Positions 9,302-18,585 of a DNA stretch of 64,000 bases are shown here, piece after piece (within the stretch, counting starts at the first letter, position 1; every line of letters starts with the position of its first letter). Source of the DNA: Paenibacillus gyeongsangnamensis (GTDB lineage: Bacteria > Bacillota > Bacilli > Paenibacillales > NBRC-103111); the NCBI RefSeq assembly GCF_027533625.1, contig NZ_JAQAGZ010000001.1:434001-498000 (forward strand), given 5' to 3'. A model generated the notes under the pieces. The model did no database searches and had not been told where the DNA came from. It saw nothing but the letters and a program-made list of their open reading frames with translations. A program made the translations under genes and the position numbers.

Positions 9302-10399
9302 ATGAGGAATGCCAAAAAGAACGGAATTATGAAACGCGCGGTATCCGATCAGAGAGCGATGCGGGGTGGTGAAAGCGGCCGCGGCTGCCATGCTGCTATC
9401 GGTGTGGCTTGCGGGGTGCAGCTCCTCGCAAAGCAAGGATGCAGGCGCCGCGAAGGCCGGATCGGCGGCGATGAACTCGGCCAAGAATGACGCCGCCGCC
9501 GTCGGTACGAATAGCTCCTCCGCGACGCAGAGCGGCGCTGCGAAGGAGGCGTTACCCGCTGTCTCGCCGGGGGCGGGCTTTACCGGCAAGGACGGAGCGC
9601 CTGCCTCCGCCGATCCTTTTAGCCGCAAAATTATTTATTCGGGCCGTCTGACCATGCAGGTGGACAATTACGCCCAGAAGCAGGCGGAAGTGCAGGAAGC
9701 GGTAAAGCTGGCGGGTATGTGCTGCAGTTCAACGAGAGCGTGTCGGCTTCCGAAAAAAGCGGGAACTTGAGCATTAAAGTACCTGCTGGCGGCTTCCAAT
9801 CCTTCATTGACCGGCTGGAGAAAATCAGCCCCGCGCTTCAGAAAAATCTGCAGGGACAGGACGTCACAGAGGAGTTTGTCGACCTCGATGCACGCCTTAA
9901 GGCGAAGCAGGTAGCGGAAAGCCGGCTGCTGTCCCTCATGGAGAAGGCATCCAAGACCGACGAGCTGGTCGCTTTCTCGAACGAGCTTGGCAAGGTACAG
10001 GAGGAGATAGAACGCATCAAAGGGCGCATGAGGTATTTGGAGCAAAATGTCGCTTACTCGACGATCGAGCTGCGCATCTTCCAGAAGCTCGGTTCTGCGG
10101 AGGTCATCAACGGTCAGGACCGGGGACCGTTGCTCCAGCGGGCGGGTTCTGCGCTGAACGGCACGTATGCCGTGCTGTCGCTCGTTTTCCAGTGGATCGT
10201 GATCATCCTGGCCGGCGCGCTTCCCGTCTTGATCCTTGCCCTCGTTATCGGACTTCCGGTGTGGTTCCTGCGTAGGGGGCGGAAGGAAAGGCTCTCCGAT
10301 ATCCGTAAAAGACTGGAAGCGGAAAACAAAAAAACGATGGAAACGCCGCTTCCGGAGGAAATGTCCAGAGAGCCGGAAGCACCGAATAAACAGGAATAG
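9302..10399 (+). pseudogene. DUF4349-family lipoprotein gene with two compensating frameshifts
   Basis: The ribosome site AAGGGGGG and ATG 9302 open a frame reading MRNAKKNGIMKRAVSDQRAM. Near the GGGG run at 9363-9366 the reading must move forward one base to continue as VVKAAAAAMLLSVWLAGCSS, a clear lipoprotein signal with its lipobox Cys. Near 9712-9716 (GCGGGTATG) it must move back one base to continue as YVLQFNESVSASEKSG and the full DUF4349 domain, which has a coiled-coil middle (ARLKAKQVAESRLLSLMEKA), a C-terminal membrane helix and a charged tail. Removing one G at the first site and adding one at the second restores about 365 residues. Sequencing errors in G runs or a recently broken gene are both possible. 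Function of the family is unknown. Confidence 0.75.
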
Positions 10400-10414
10400 G
10401 GAGACCGAAAAAAA

Positions 10415-10449
10415 TCCTGCTGCAGTCACATGACGCAGCAGGATTTTTT
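10415..10449 (+). terminator. Terminator before mraZ
   Basis: TCCTGCTGC (10415-10423) pairs perfectly with GCAGCAGGA (10435-10443), then TTTTTT. An A-run on the other side makes it potentially bidirectional. It isolates the dcw cluster from the DUF4349 gene. Confidence 0.88.
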
Positions 10450-10475
10450 ATTAATGTGGCGAAGTATTAGTGTAC

Positions 10476-10510
10476 AAGTGGTGGAAAGTGGGGTAAAGTG
10501 GAGGAAAGGG
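10476..10510 (+). promoter_or_regulatory. MraZ operator: four AAGTG boxes at 10-bp spacing
   Basis: AAGTG occurs at 10476, 10486 and 10496, and AAGGG at 10506, exactly one helical turn apart, 13 bp before the mraZ ATG. MraZ proteins are known to bind direct GTGG-type repeats of 10-bp period in front of their own gene, so this is the expected autoregulatory site of the dcw operon. The matching promoter elements are not clear; the boxes probably sit just downstream of, or overlap, the promoter. Confidence 0.75.
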
Positions 10511-10522
10511 GGTGGCGAGCGG

Positions 10523-10960
10523 ATGTTCATGGGGGAGTATCAGCACACGATCGACGAGAAAGGCCGGATGATCGTGCCGGCCAAGTTTCGTGAAGCCCTA
10601 GGAGCGTCCTTCATCGTCACCCGCGGCTTGGATCAATGCTTGTTCGTTTATCCGAGAGAGGAATGGAGCGTGCTCGAGCAGAAGCTCAAGACGTTGTCCA
10701 TGATGAAATCCGATGCCCGCGCCTTTACCCGCTTCTTCTTCTCGGGCGCCACGGAGTGCGAGCTGGACAAGCAGGGCAGGGTGAACCTGCCGAATAACTT
10801 GATTGAACATGCGAAGCTGGATAAAGATTGTGTCGTCATCGGCGTTTCCAATCGGGTGGAGATTTGGAGCAAGGCAATCTGGGAAAACTATTTCCAGCAA
10901 TCGGAGGAATCGTTCAACGAGATTGCCGAGAAGCTTGTGGATTTCAACTTCGATCTGTAA
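10523..10960 (+). CDS. mraZ: Transcriptional regulator MraZ
   Basis: DNA-binding regulator of the dcw operon, 145 residues, made of two SpoVT/AbrB-like halves. The first reads [24 protein letters not shown] and the second holds [15 protein letters not shown], each with the family's DxKGR-type core. The ATG at 10523 is chosen over the frame's earlier start at 10430 because homologs begin MFMGE and an AAAGGGGGTGG stretch precedes it. It acts as a ring-shaped multimer on the four direct repeats upstream. First gene of the dcw cluster. Confidence 0.94.
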   Translation: MFMGEYQHTIDEKGRMIVPAKFREALGASFIVTRGLDQCLFVYPREEWSVLEQKLKTLSMMKSDARAFTRFFFSGATECELDKQGRVNLPNNLIEHAKLDKDCVVIGVSNRVEIWSKAIWENYFQQSEESFNEIAEKLVDFNFDL

Positions 10961-11043
10961 GACGAAGAGCTCCAACCTTAATGCGGAGCGTATGCCCAAT
11001 AACGGCATAGCGTTCTTTACAACACTCAGGAGGACCGACATCT

Positions 11044-11994
11044 ATGTTTCATCACATCACCGTTTTGAAAGAAGAAGCAGTAGAAGGATTACATATACGA
11101 CGGGACGGCGTCTACGTGGACTGTACCTTGGGAGGCGCCGGACATAGCTTTGAGATCGCTTCGCGGCTTGACGGCAGCGGCCTGCTCATCGCATTCGACC
11201 AAGACGACGTCGCGCTGGAGAATGCGGCGAAGCGGCTGGAGCCGGTAGCCGGCAAAGTGCGTCTTATCCGCAGCAATTTCCGCCATATCGAGCTTGAGCT
11301 GGCCGGCGTGCAGGAAGCGCTGCGGGACGGACGTCCGCAGGTAGACGGCATCTTGTTCGATCTCGGGGTATCCTCTCCCCAGCTCGACGAAGCGGATCGA
11401 GGCTTCAGCTATCATCACGATGCGGAGCTGGATATGCGCATGGACCGGACGGCGCCGCTCACGGCCAAGGAAATCGTGAATGAATGGACGGAGCAAGAGA
11501 TCGCCAAGATCTTGTTCGAGTACGGGGAAGAGAAGTTCTCCCGGCGTATCGCGGCAAACATCGCAAGCGCCAGGGAGAAGGGGCCGATCGAGACGACCGG
11601 CCAGCTCACGGAGCTGATCAAGGAAGGGATCCCCGCGGCTGCCCGCAGAACGGGGCCTCATCCGGCCCGCCGCAGCTTTCAAGCCTTGCGGATCGCGGTA
11701 AACGACGAGCTCGGCGCCTTCGAGGACGCCCTGGAGCAATCGATCCGCTGTTTAGCGCCGGGCGGCCGCATTGCGGTCATTACGTTCCATTCCTTGGAGG
11801 ATCGGATCTGCAAGCAAATCTTTAACAAGCATGTCGCGAGGTGCACCTGCCCGCCGGATTTCCCGATGTGCGTCTGCGGGAAGCCGGGTGTCCTTCAACT
11901 AGTCAATCGCAAGCCGATCGAGGCGGGCGCGGAAGAGCTGGAAGCGAACACGCGGGCCCGTTCGGCGAAGCTTAGAATAGCGGAAAAACTTTAA
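11044..11994 (+). CDS. rsmH: 16S rRNA (cytosine-1402-N4) methyltransferase RsmH
   Basis: Methylates N4 of C1402 in 16S rRNA using S-adenosylmethionine (formerly MraW). The product has 316 residues. The SAM-binding loop [11 protein letters not shown] is at about 25-35, with [19 protein letters not shown] and [16 protein letters not shown] further on. The usual C-terminal cysteine-rich segment ([18 protein letters not shown]) is present. ATG 11044 follows AGGAGG. It sits between mraZ and ftsL as in most bacteria. Confidence 0.95.
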   Translation: MFHHITVLKEEAVEGLHIRRDGVYVDCTLGGAGHSFEIASRLDGSGLLIAFDQDDVALENAAKRLEPVAGKVRLIRSNFRHIELELAGVQEALRDGRPQVDGILFDLGVSSPQLDEADRGFSYHHDAELDMRMDRTAPLTAKEIVNEWTEQEIAKILFEYGEEKFSRRIAANIASAREKGPIETTGQLTELIKEGIPAAARRTGPHPARRSFQALRIAVNDELGAFEDALEQSIRCLAPGGRIAVITFHSLEDRICKQIFNKHVARCTCPPDFPMCVCGKPGVLQLVNRKPIEAGAEELEANTRARSAKLRIAEKL

Positions 11995-12014
11995 TATTAA
12001 GGGGGAATTTCATA

Positions 12015-12476
12015 GTGCCAGCTTACATGCATGGAAGTTTAGCGGTGGAGCAGCGGACGGAGAGCCAACAGGTCAAACCGAAGCAGCAAGGCAAGCAGCA
12101 GCCGGTAGTACGGAGCAAGGGAATGCCTGTACAGGAAAAGCTTTTGTATCTGTTTACGGTTGCCGTCTGCGTCGTTGTTGCGGGCTTGATTATTTGGCGC
12201 TACGCTCAAATCTATGAAATGAACGCCCATATTAAGCAGATTGAAAAAGATATCAAGGTGCTGGAAGCCGAGAATATGGTGCTGAAGAAGAAGGTTAACG
12301 ATCTGTCCAGCAGCGATCATCTGCTGAAGGAGGCGGACCGTCTCGGCTTCACCCGCGTGCCTGAAGCCGACCAAATGAAAGCGGCGGGAGCGGGCGGCGG
12401 CTCGGGGAAGGCCGCCAGCTCCTCCTCAAGCACGGCCAGCGCTTCTGGCGCCAAGAAAACGAAAGAACAACCATGA
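12015..12476 (+). CDS. ftsL: Cell division protein FtsL
   Basis: Bitopic divisome protein that pairs with DivIC and DivIB and helps activate septal wall synthesis. The 153 residues show a basic cytoplasmic tail, one membrane helix at about 44-62 (LLYLFTVAVCVVVAGLIIW) and an outside leucine-zipper coiled coil (EKDIKVLEAENMVLKKKVND). A Gly/Ser/Ala-rich tail follows. GTG 12015 is used because GGGGGAA precedes it; ATG 12027 is an alternative. Position after rsmH and before a PBP gene supports the call more than sequence, which is poorly conserved in this family. Confidence 0.88.
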   Translation: MPAYMHGSLAVEQRTESQQVKPKQQGKQQPVVRSKGMPVQEKLLYLFTVAVCVVVAGLIIWRYAQIYEMNAHIKQIEKDIKVLEAENMVLKKKVNDLSSSDHLLKEADRLGFTRVPEADQMKAAGAGGGSGKAASSSSSTASASGAKKTKEQP

Positions 12477-12507
12477 ACCACTCCATGACTATAGGGGGAG
12501 CAAGGAC

Positions 12508-14910
12508 ATGAACAAAAAGGTAAAGCTGCGGTCGTTATTCATTGGAGGGGTATTTTCCCTCCTATTTTTTGTTGTCATAGGACGTTTATATTGGGTGCAG
12601 GTAGTAAACGGCGCCGGCCTGCTGAAGCTGGCAAGGGAAACCCAATGGGTGAGCGACAAAACCATCATGCCGGTCCGGGGATCGATTGTGGACCGCAACG
12701 ATAACGTACTCGCCGAGGACGCACCTGCCTTTACGGTAGCGCTGCTGCCGAATACCATCCAGGAGCTGCATCTCGAGACGGATGTCAGCAAAGGGCTTGC
12801 CGCGATCCTCAGCGCCGCGAACAATTCGGTATCCGCTCCCGAGCTGGAAGCCAAGATCAGCGCGCTGCTCAATAAAAAGAAGGATGACGGCAAGCTGGCC
12901 GACCAGGTCGAAGTCCGCAACGAAGGCTGGAAGATCGACGTCGAGACGGCGGATAAAGTGAAAGAGCTGATCAAGCAGCTGGAACAGAAAGTCGATATGA
13001 AGAAATATAAAACGGTGGGCATTCGGCTCATTACGGAGCACAAACGCTATTATCCGGGCAAAAACTTGGCTTCTCATGTCATAGGCTACACCGATAAGCA
13101 GGGCAATCCGGCCATGGGCATGGAGAAGCAGATGGATAAGTACTTAAAGGGGGTTCCGGGCTTCCTGAACGGCTTTGAAACCGACCGTTACGGCGTGGAG
13201 CTGCCCGATTCCAAACCGCAATACCAGCCTGCGGTCAATGGCGATAATGTGCGGCTGACGATCGACAAGAACATCCAATTTTATATGGAAAGCGCGCTGG
13301 ACAAGATCAATCAGCAGTTTCACCCCGTCAGCATGACGGCGATTGCTGTCGATCCGAAAACGATGGAAATTCTTGGCATGGCGAATACGCCTGATTTTAA
13401 TCCGAACCAATACTGGGATACGAAGAAAACGAGCGATTTCATCAACCATGCGGTTGCGTCACAATATGAGCCGGGCTCGACCTTTAAGCTGGTCACGCTC
13501 GCGGGAACCGTGGAAGAAGGCTTGTTCAACCCGAACGATACTTATCAATCGGGTTCGATAAAAGTTCCGGGCCGCACGCTCCATGACTATAACATCACCG
13601 GTTGGGGACGTATTTCTTACCTTGAAGGATTAAAGCGCTCGAGTAACGTGGCGTTCGTCAAGCTGGGGTACGAAATGCTGGGAGAACAAAAATTAAGGCA
13701 GTATATCGACAAGTTCGGCTTCGGCGCCAAAACGGGGGTCGATATTCAGGGCGAGGTCCCCGGGATGATCAACATGAAGTATCCGGCCGAATTCGCCACC
13801 GCAACTTACGGACAAGGATTGACCGCAACCGCGATTCAGCAAACGGCGGCATATGCGGCGATAGCGAACGGCGGCAAGCTGATGTGGCCTCATATTATTA
13901 AAGATATTTATAATCCGGACACGAAGGAAGTTGTGCAGCATTTCGAGCCCCGCGTCATCCGCGAGGTGGTTTCCGAGAAGACGGCGAAGCAGGTCTCGGA
14001 ATATTTGGAGCAGGTCGTTTCCGACCAGGCTATCGGCACCGGAAAGAAGGCCGCCATCGACGGCTACAGGGTTGCCGGGAAGACGGGTACGGCGAACCTG
14101 GTTATCCCCGGGGAGAAGGGCTATGCGGAAGGGCAGTGGGTCATTTCCTTCGTCGGGTATGCGCCTGCCGAGGATCCGCGCATTCTGGTAACCATCATCG
14201 CGGACCGGCCCGATCTCGGAGGGGACTTCCACCGGGGCGGCGACGTAGCTCCGCCCGCTTTTAAAGAAATCGTATCGCAGTCGCTCCGTTATATGGGCGT
14301 AGCCCCTTCCACCGCGCCGAAGCAGACGCAATCCCAAGCGCAGCAGGTGCAGGTGAACGAGAAGGATTTGACCCAGAAGGCTCCGGACTTGAACGGGCAA
14401 ACGCTGGAGCAGGCGAAAGCGACGATGAACAAATACGGCGTGGTCGTCGAAGCGATCGGCAAAGGGGACAAGGTCCTCGCCCAATCTCCTGCGCCCGGAA
14501 CCGAAATCGGGGGCGCCCAGCGAATGTATGTAGTGATGCAGGAGGGGAGCGACCTGCCGGTTCCGGATCTGACGGGCAAATCGCTGCGCGATGCGATGGA
14601 GGTGTGCTCTTTCCTGAAGGTGAAATGCCAAACGAACGGCGAAGGCTATGTGACCGGGCAGAGCCTGGACGGGTCCGGGGATACGCGCGTATTGACCCTG
14701 CAGCTGAAGCCTTACAGCGAGATTATTCAGGGCACGGACAGCGGCAGCGGCAGTGGCAGTGGCGGCGGAGACAAGGCGACCGGCGCAAAAGCCGACAAAG
14801 CTGTCAAGACGGAGAGCGTTCCGGCCAAGACCGGCTCGAATGCGAAATCGGCCGCCGATACATCCAAAGCCCCCGGAAAAACGGACGGCGCGTCCAAAAA
14901 AGCTCCTTAG
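12508..14910 (+). CDS. pbpB: Class B penicillin-binding protein 2B (septal transpeptidase)
   Basis: Cross-links peptidoglycan at the division septum as partner of an FtsW/SpoVE-type polymerase. Of 800 residues, 1-33 hold a short cytoplasmic tail and membrane anchor. A PBP dimerisation domain follows (MPVRGSIVDRNDNVLAEDAP), then the transpeptidase with STFK at 324-327 (active Ser324), SSN at 378-380 and KTGT at 525-528. Two PASTA domains occupy roughly 630-745. The last ~55 residues are low-complexity Gly/Ser then Lys/Ala/Ser. It is longer than B. subtilis Pbp2B, chiefly through that tail. ATG follows AGGGGGAG. Confidence 0.94.
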   Translation: MNKKVKLRSLFIGGVFSLLFFVVIGRLYWVQVVNGAGLLKLARETQWVSDKTIMPVRGSIVDRNDNVLAEDAPAFTVALLPNTIQELHLETDVSKGLAAILSAANNSVSAPELEAKISALLNKKKDDGKLADQVEVRNEGWKIDVETADKVKELIKQLEQKVDMKKYKTVGIRLITEHKRYYPGKNLASHVIGYTDKQGNPAMGMEKQMDKYLKGVPGFLNGFETDRYGVELPDSKPQYQPAVNGDNVRLTIDKNIQFYMESALDKINQQFHPVSMTAIAVDPKTMEILGMANTPDFNPNQYWDTKKTSDFINHAVASQYEPGSTFKLVTLAGTVEEGLFNPNDTYQSGSIKVPGRTLHDYNITGWGRISYLEGLKRSSNVAFVKLGYEMLGEQKLRQYIDKFGFGAKTGVDIQGEVPGMINMKYPAEFATATYGQGLTATAIQQTAAYAAIANGGKLMWPHIIKDIYNPDTKEVVQHFEPRVIREVVSEKTAKQVSEYLEQVVSDQAIGTGKKAAIDGYRVAGKTGTANLVIPGEKGYAEGQWVISFVGYAPAEDPRILVTIIADRPDLGGDFHRGGDVAPPAFKEIVSQSLRYMGVAPSTAPKQTQSQAQQVQVNEKDLTQKAPDLNGQTLEQAKATMNKYGVVVEAIGKGDKVLAQSPAPGTEIGGAQRMYVVMQEGSDLPVPDLTGKSLRDAMEVCSFLKVKCQTNGEGYVTGQSLDGSGDTRVLTLQLKPYSEIIQGTDSGSGSGSGGGDKATGAKADKAVKTESVPAKTGSNAKSAADTSKAPGKTDGASKKAP

Positions 14911-14945
14911 CCCGGAGAGACAGCTTGTTCTAGTCCGGGGCCTGT

Positions 14946-14988
14946 CTGAATAGAGATGAGAAGAACGATTCTCTTATTCAGGAGGGGG
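14946..14988 (+). promoter_or_regulatory. Hairpin abutting the spoVD ribosome site
   Basis: CTGAATAGAGA (14946-14956) pairs with TCTCTTATTCAG (14970-14981) with a single bulge, and the last AG of the stem is the first AG of the AGGAGGGGG ribosome site. It could mask part of the site or simply be an intercistronic fold after pbpB. No U-tract follows, so it is not a terminator. Confidence 0.4.
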
Positions 14989-14999
14989 AGCAGGCGGTC

Positions 15000-16961
15000 A
15001 TGAGGGCATCGAACGTCACGGTTCGTCGACGACTATTCGCCGCACTGGTTATCGGAACGATTCTATTCTTCGCTCTGATCGTGCGGCTCGGCTTTTTGCA
15101 GCTATGGCTGGGGCAGGAGCTGACCGATAAAGCGGAGGATTCATGGCGCAAGAACATTCCCTTTACGGCCAAACGGGGAGAAATTCTCGACCGCAACGGC
15201 GTGCAGCTGGCCTATAATATCAGTTCGCCTACCGTGTGGGCTATTCCCGCACAAATCAAAGACCCGCAGAATACGTCTGCGCAGCTTGCGAGCCTGCTCG
15301 AAATGCCGCAGCAGACCATTTTCCAAATGATTACGAAACGGGAGCTGAACGTGAAGATCAAGCCCGGGGGGAGGAAGCTCGAACCGGAGAAGGCGCAGCA
15401 GATCCGGGATTTGAAGCTCCCGGGAATCGTTGTCGCGGAGGACAACAAACGGTATTACCCGTTCGGAGAACTGGCGGCGCATGTGCTTGGCTTCACCGGG
15501 ATTGATAATCAAGGGCTTACGGGCATAGAATTGAAATATGATAAACAATTGACAGGCATTAACGGCAGCTTATCCTATTACGCGGACGCCGCGAACCGGC
15601 TCATTCCGAATTTATCCGAGGAATATAAGCAGCCGCTGGACGGATTGAACCTGCAGCTTACCATTGACAGCCATCTGCAGTCCGTGCTCGAGCGCGAGCT
15701 GGATCAGACGATGGTGAAATACCAGCCGAAGCATGCGATTGCCATCATGATGGACCCGAACAACGGCGAAATATTGGCGATGGGGTCAAGGCCCGGTTAT
15801 GATCCCGGCAACTACGCCCAGTATCCGGTCGAGAATTATAATCGGAACCTGCCGATCTGGATGACCTACGAGCCGGGTTCCACATTTAAGATCATCACGC
15901 TGGCGGCAGCCCTTCAAGAGAAGAAAGTGAATTTGAACGAAGGCTTCTACGACCCTGGCTTCGTGGAGGTTGGTGGCGCAAGGCTTCGCTGCTGGAAACG
16001 GCAAGGGCACGGAAGCGAGACCTTCCTCCAGGTGGTGGAAAATTCATGCAACCCCGGCTTCGTCGCCATGGGGCAGCGGCTCGGCAAGGAAACGCTCTTC
16101 GATTACATCACCCGGTTCGGCTTCGGCAGGAAGACGGGCATCGATCTCGGCGGCGAGGAAAACGGAATCATGTTCAAGCTGTCCCGCGTCGGGCCTGTCG
16201 AGCTGGCGACGACCTCCTTCGGCCAAGGCGTATCCGTTACGCCGATTCAGCAAATTACGGCGGTATCCGCAGCGGTTAACGGCGGCAAGCTGTATAAGCC
16301 GCACGTGGCGAGGGCGTGGTACGACCCGGCTACGGGCAATCTCGTAAACACGGTACAGCCCGAGCTGGTCCGGCAGGTCATTTCGGAGGAGACGTCGAAG
16401 CAGGTTCGCTCGACGCTCGAGAGCGTCGTAGCCAACGGAACCGGACGCAACGCCTTTATTGACGGCTACCGCGTCGGCGGCAAGACCGGTACGGCGCAAA
16501 AGGTCGTTAACGGGCGCTACTCGCCGGATGAGCATATCGTGAGCTTCATCGGCTTCGCACCGGCGGACGATCCGAAGGTGGTCATCTATGCCGCGGTCGA
16601 CGATCCGCAGGGCATTCAATTCGGGGGCATGATTGCCGCTCCGCTCGTCAAGAACATGATGGAGGACGCGCTCCGGTATTTGAAGGTGCCGCCCCGCAAG
16701 GACCAGATGGACAAAAAATACCAGTACGGCGACACGAAGGTCGTCGAGGTGCCGAATCTGGTAGGGATGAGCGTCACCGATATTTACGAAAATTTAAATA
16801 TGAATTTCAATTTAGCCAAATCGGGAGCCGGGCAATTCGTCATCAATCAGTTGCCGAAGGCCGGCGCCAGGGTGGAGCAGGGCTCGACGATCCGGGTTTA
16901 CTTGTCCGACAAGGATCCGGGGCCGCAGCCCGAAGACAGGAAGCCGCAGACAAGTCAATAG
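15000..16961 (+). CDS. spoVD: Sporulation-specific penicillin-binding protein SpoVD
   Basis: Class B transpeptidase needed for the spore cortex, working with SpoVE. The 653-residue protein has an N-terminal anchor (LVIGTILFFALIVRLGFLQL), a dimerisation domain and a transpeptidase with STFK at 294-297, SCN at 349-351 and KTGT at 495-498. One C-terminal PASTA domain starts near VVEVPNLVGMSVTDIYENLN. A single PASTA and ~645 residues are typical of SpoVD. Placement directly after pbpB and before murE matches Bacillus. A SigE promoter is expected in front of it but none could be assigned with confidence. Confidence 0.93.
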   Translation: MRASNVTVRRRLFAALVIGTILFFALIVRLGFLQLWLGQELTDKAEDSWRKNIPFTAKRGEILDRNGVQLAYNISSPTVWAIPAQIKDPQNTSAQLASLLEMPQQTIFQMITKRELNVKIKPGGRKLEPEKAQQIRDLKLPGIVVAEDNKRYYPFGELAAHVLGFTGIDNQGLTGIELKYDKQLTGINGSLSYYADAANRLIPNLSEEYKQPLDGLNLQLTIDSHLQSVLERELDQTMVKYQPKHAIAIMMDPNNGEILAMGSRPGYDPGNYAQYPVENYNRNLPIWMTYEPGSTFKIITLAAALQEKKVNLNEGFYDPGFVEVGGARLRCWKRQGHGSETFLQVVENSCNPGFVAMGQRLGKETLFDYITRFGFGRKTGIDLGGEENGIMFKLSRVGPVELATTSFGQGVSVTPIQQITAVSAAVNGGKLYKPHVARAWYDPATGNLVNTVQPELVRQVISEETSKQVRSTLESVVANGTGRNAFIDGYRVGGKTGTAQKVVNGRYSPDEHIVSFIGFAPADDPKVVIYAAVDDPQGIQFGGMIAAPLVKNMMEDALRYLKVPPRKDQMDKKYQYGDTKVVEVPNLVGMSVTDIYENLNMNFNLAKSGAGQFVINQLPKAGARVEQGSTIRVYLSDKDPGPQPEDRKPQTSQ

Positions 16962-16981
16962 GCGGCGCCCGGTAAATGGTG

Positions 16982-17022
16982 GAAGGAAGGGCTGACGCAT
17001 GCCCCTTCCTTCACTGATTTTT
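16982..17022 (+). terminator. Terminator between spoVD and murE
   Basis: GAAGGAAGGG (16982-16991) and CCCTTCCTTC (17003-17012) form a perfect 10-bp stem followed by ACTGATTTTT. It splits the mraZ-spoVD unit from the mur genes, which then need readthrough or a promoter of their own in the 76 bp before murE. Confidence 0.75.
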
Positions 17023-17097
17023 CGAATTTTGGGCTTTTCAGCGCGCATTTTTTTGTCCATAATAGATACCATGTGTAAAAATGGAGGGGGCCCTCAT

Positions 17098-18585
17098 ATG
17101 CAGCTTCAGGAGCTGGCATCGCTGCTGGCCGTGAGCCGATTGGTCGGCGACGGTACGACGGAATTTACGGGAGTGGAGACGGATTCCCGAAAGGCCGGAC
17201 CCGGCAGCTTGTTCTTATGTATCCCCGGCTTCGTATCCGACGGTCACGACTATGCAGCGCAAGCCGTCAAGCAAGGAGCGGTCGCATTAGTTACGGAACG
17301 CGAGCTGCAGCTTGGCGTACCGGAGCTGATCGTGAAGAATGCAAGGCATGCCATGGCGGCCATTGCGAGCCATTATTACGGCTACCCGTCCCGGGAGCTG
17401 AAGCTGATCGGCGTCACGGGCACGAACGGCAAGACGACGACGACCTATTTATTGGAAAAAATACTTAGCGATGCGGGTTTCCAGACCGGTCTAATGGGTA
17501 ACATTCATGTAAAAATCGGTTCGGACTATATCGAGAATCAAGCGACGAATACGCAGGAATCCTTGGCGCTGCAGCGCATTTTAAGAAAGATGGCCGATAT
17601 CGGTACGGATTACTGCATCATGGAGGTTTCTTCTCACGGCTTGGATCTCGGGCGGGTGAAGGGCTGCAGCTTCCGTACCGGGGTGTTTACGAACCTGACT
17701 CAAGATCATTTGGATTATCACGGAACGATGGAGCGTTACCATGCGGCTAAAGGGATGCTGTTCTCAAGGCTGGGGAATGATTATACCCCCGACCCTGCGG
17801 GGCGCCGGTACGCCGTGTTGAATGCCGATGAACCGGCCTCCGAGGAGTTCGGGAAACTGACGGCAGCCGAAGTGATTACCTACGGAATCGACAACCCCGC
17901 CGCCGACGTGAGGGCGGAGAGCATCGTCATGTCTGCGCAAGGCACGACGTTTCGCTGCGTTACCTTTCGGGGTACGGCCGAATTGACGATGAAGCTGGTC
18001 GGGCGGTTTAACGTATATAATGCGCTTGGCGCCATTGCGGCGGCTTTGGCGGAAGACATTCCGCTGGAGGGCATCCTGGACAGCTTGTCGCAGGTGCATT
18101 CCGTCGAAGGCCGGATGGAGATCGTGGATGCGGGACAAGATTTTCTGGTGCTTGTCGACTACGCCCATACGCCGGACGGTCTTGAAAATGCACTGTCGAC
18201 GATAAGGCAGTTCGCCGAAGGCGACGTGATCTGCGTGTTCGGCTGCGGCGGCGACCGCGACCGCGCGAAGCGGCCTTTGATGGGCGGCGTGACGGCCAAA
18301 TACAGCGATTATTTGCTCGTGACGTCGGATAATCCGAGAACGGAAAATCCGGAGCAAATTTTGCGGGATATTGTGCCGGGTATCGAGGCGGCCGGATTTG
18401 ACCCGGGCCGGTATACACTGAGTGTGGACCGGAAGCAGGCCATTACGGAGGCGATCCGGCGGGCCAAGCCGAAGGATATCGTATTGATTGCAGGCAAAGG
18501 GCATGAAACCTATCAGGACATCATGGGGGTCAAGCATCCGTTTGACGACCGGCGGGTAGCCGAAGAAGCCATAAGGGGACGATGA
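17098..18585 (+). CDS. murE: UDP-MurNAc-tripeptide synthetase, meso-diaminopimelate type
   Basis: Adds meso-diaminopimelate to UDP-MurNAc-L-Ala-D-Glu. The ATP loop GVTGTNGKTTTT is at about 110-121. DNPR at 411-414 is the motif that marks DAP-adding (rather than lysine-adding) enzymes, agreeing with the DAP genes at 45-49 kb. From ATG 17098 the product has 495 residues, normal for MurE. The frame opens earlier at 16999, but GGAGGGGG eight bases before 17098 fixes the start. The end overlaps murF by four bases (ATGA). Confidence 0.95.
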   Translation: MQLQELASLLAVSRLVGDGTTEFTGVETDSRKAGPGSLFLCIPGFVSDGHDYAAQAVKQGAVALVTERELQLGVPELIVKNARHAMAAIASHYYGYPSRELKLIGVTGTNGKTTTTYLLEKILSDAGFQTGLMGNIHVKIGSDYIENQATNTQESLALQRILRKMADIGTDYCIMEVSSHGLDLGRVKGCSFRTGVFTNLTQDHLDYHGTMERYHAAKGMLFSRLGNDYTPDPAGRRYAVLNADEPASEEFGKLTAAEVITYGIDNPAADVRAESIVMSAQGTTFRCVTFRGTAELTMKLVGRFNVYNALGAIAAALAEDIPLEGILDSLSQVHSVEGRMEIVDAGQDFLVLVDYAHTPDGLENALSTIRQFAEGDVICVFGCGGDRDRAKRPLMGGVTAKYSDYLLVTSDNPRTENPEQILRDIVPGIEAAGFDPGRYTLSVDRKQAITEAIRRAKPKDIVLIAGKGHETYQDIMGVKHPFDDRRVAEEAIRGR

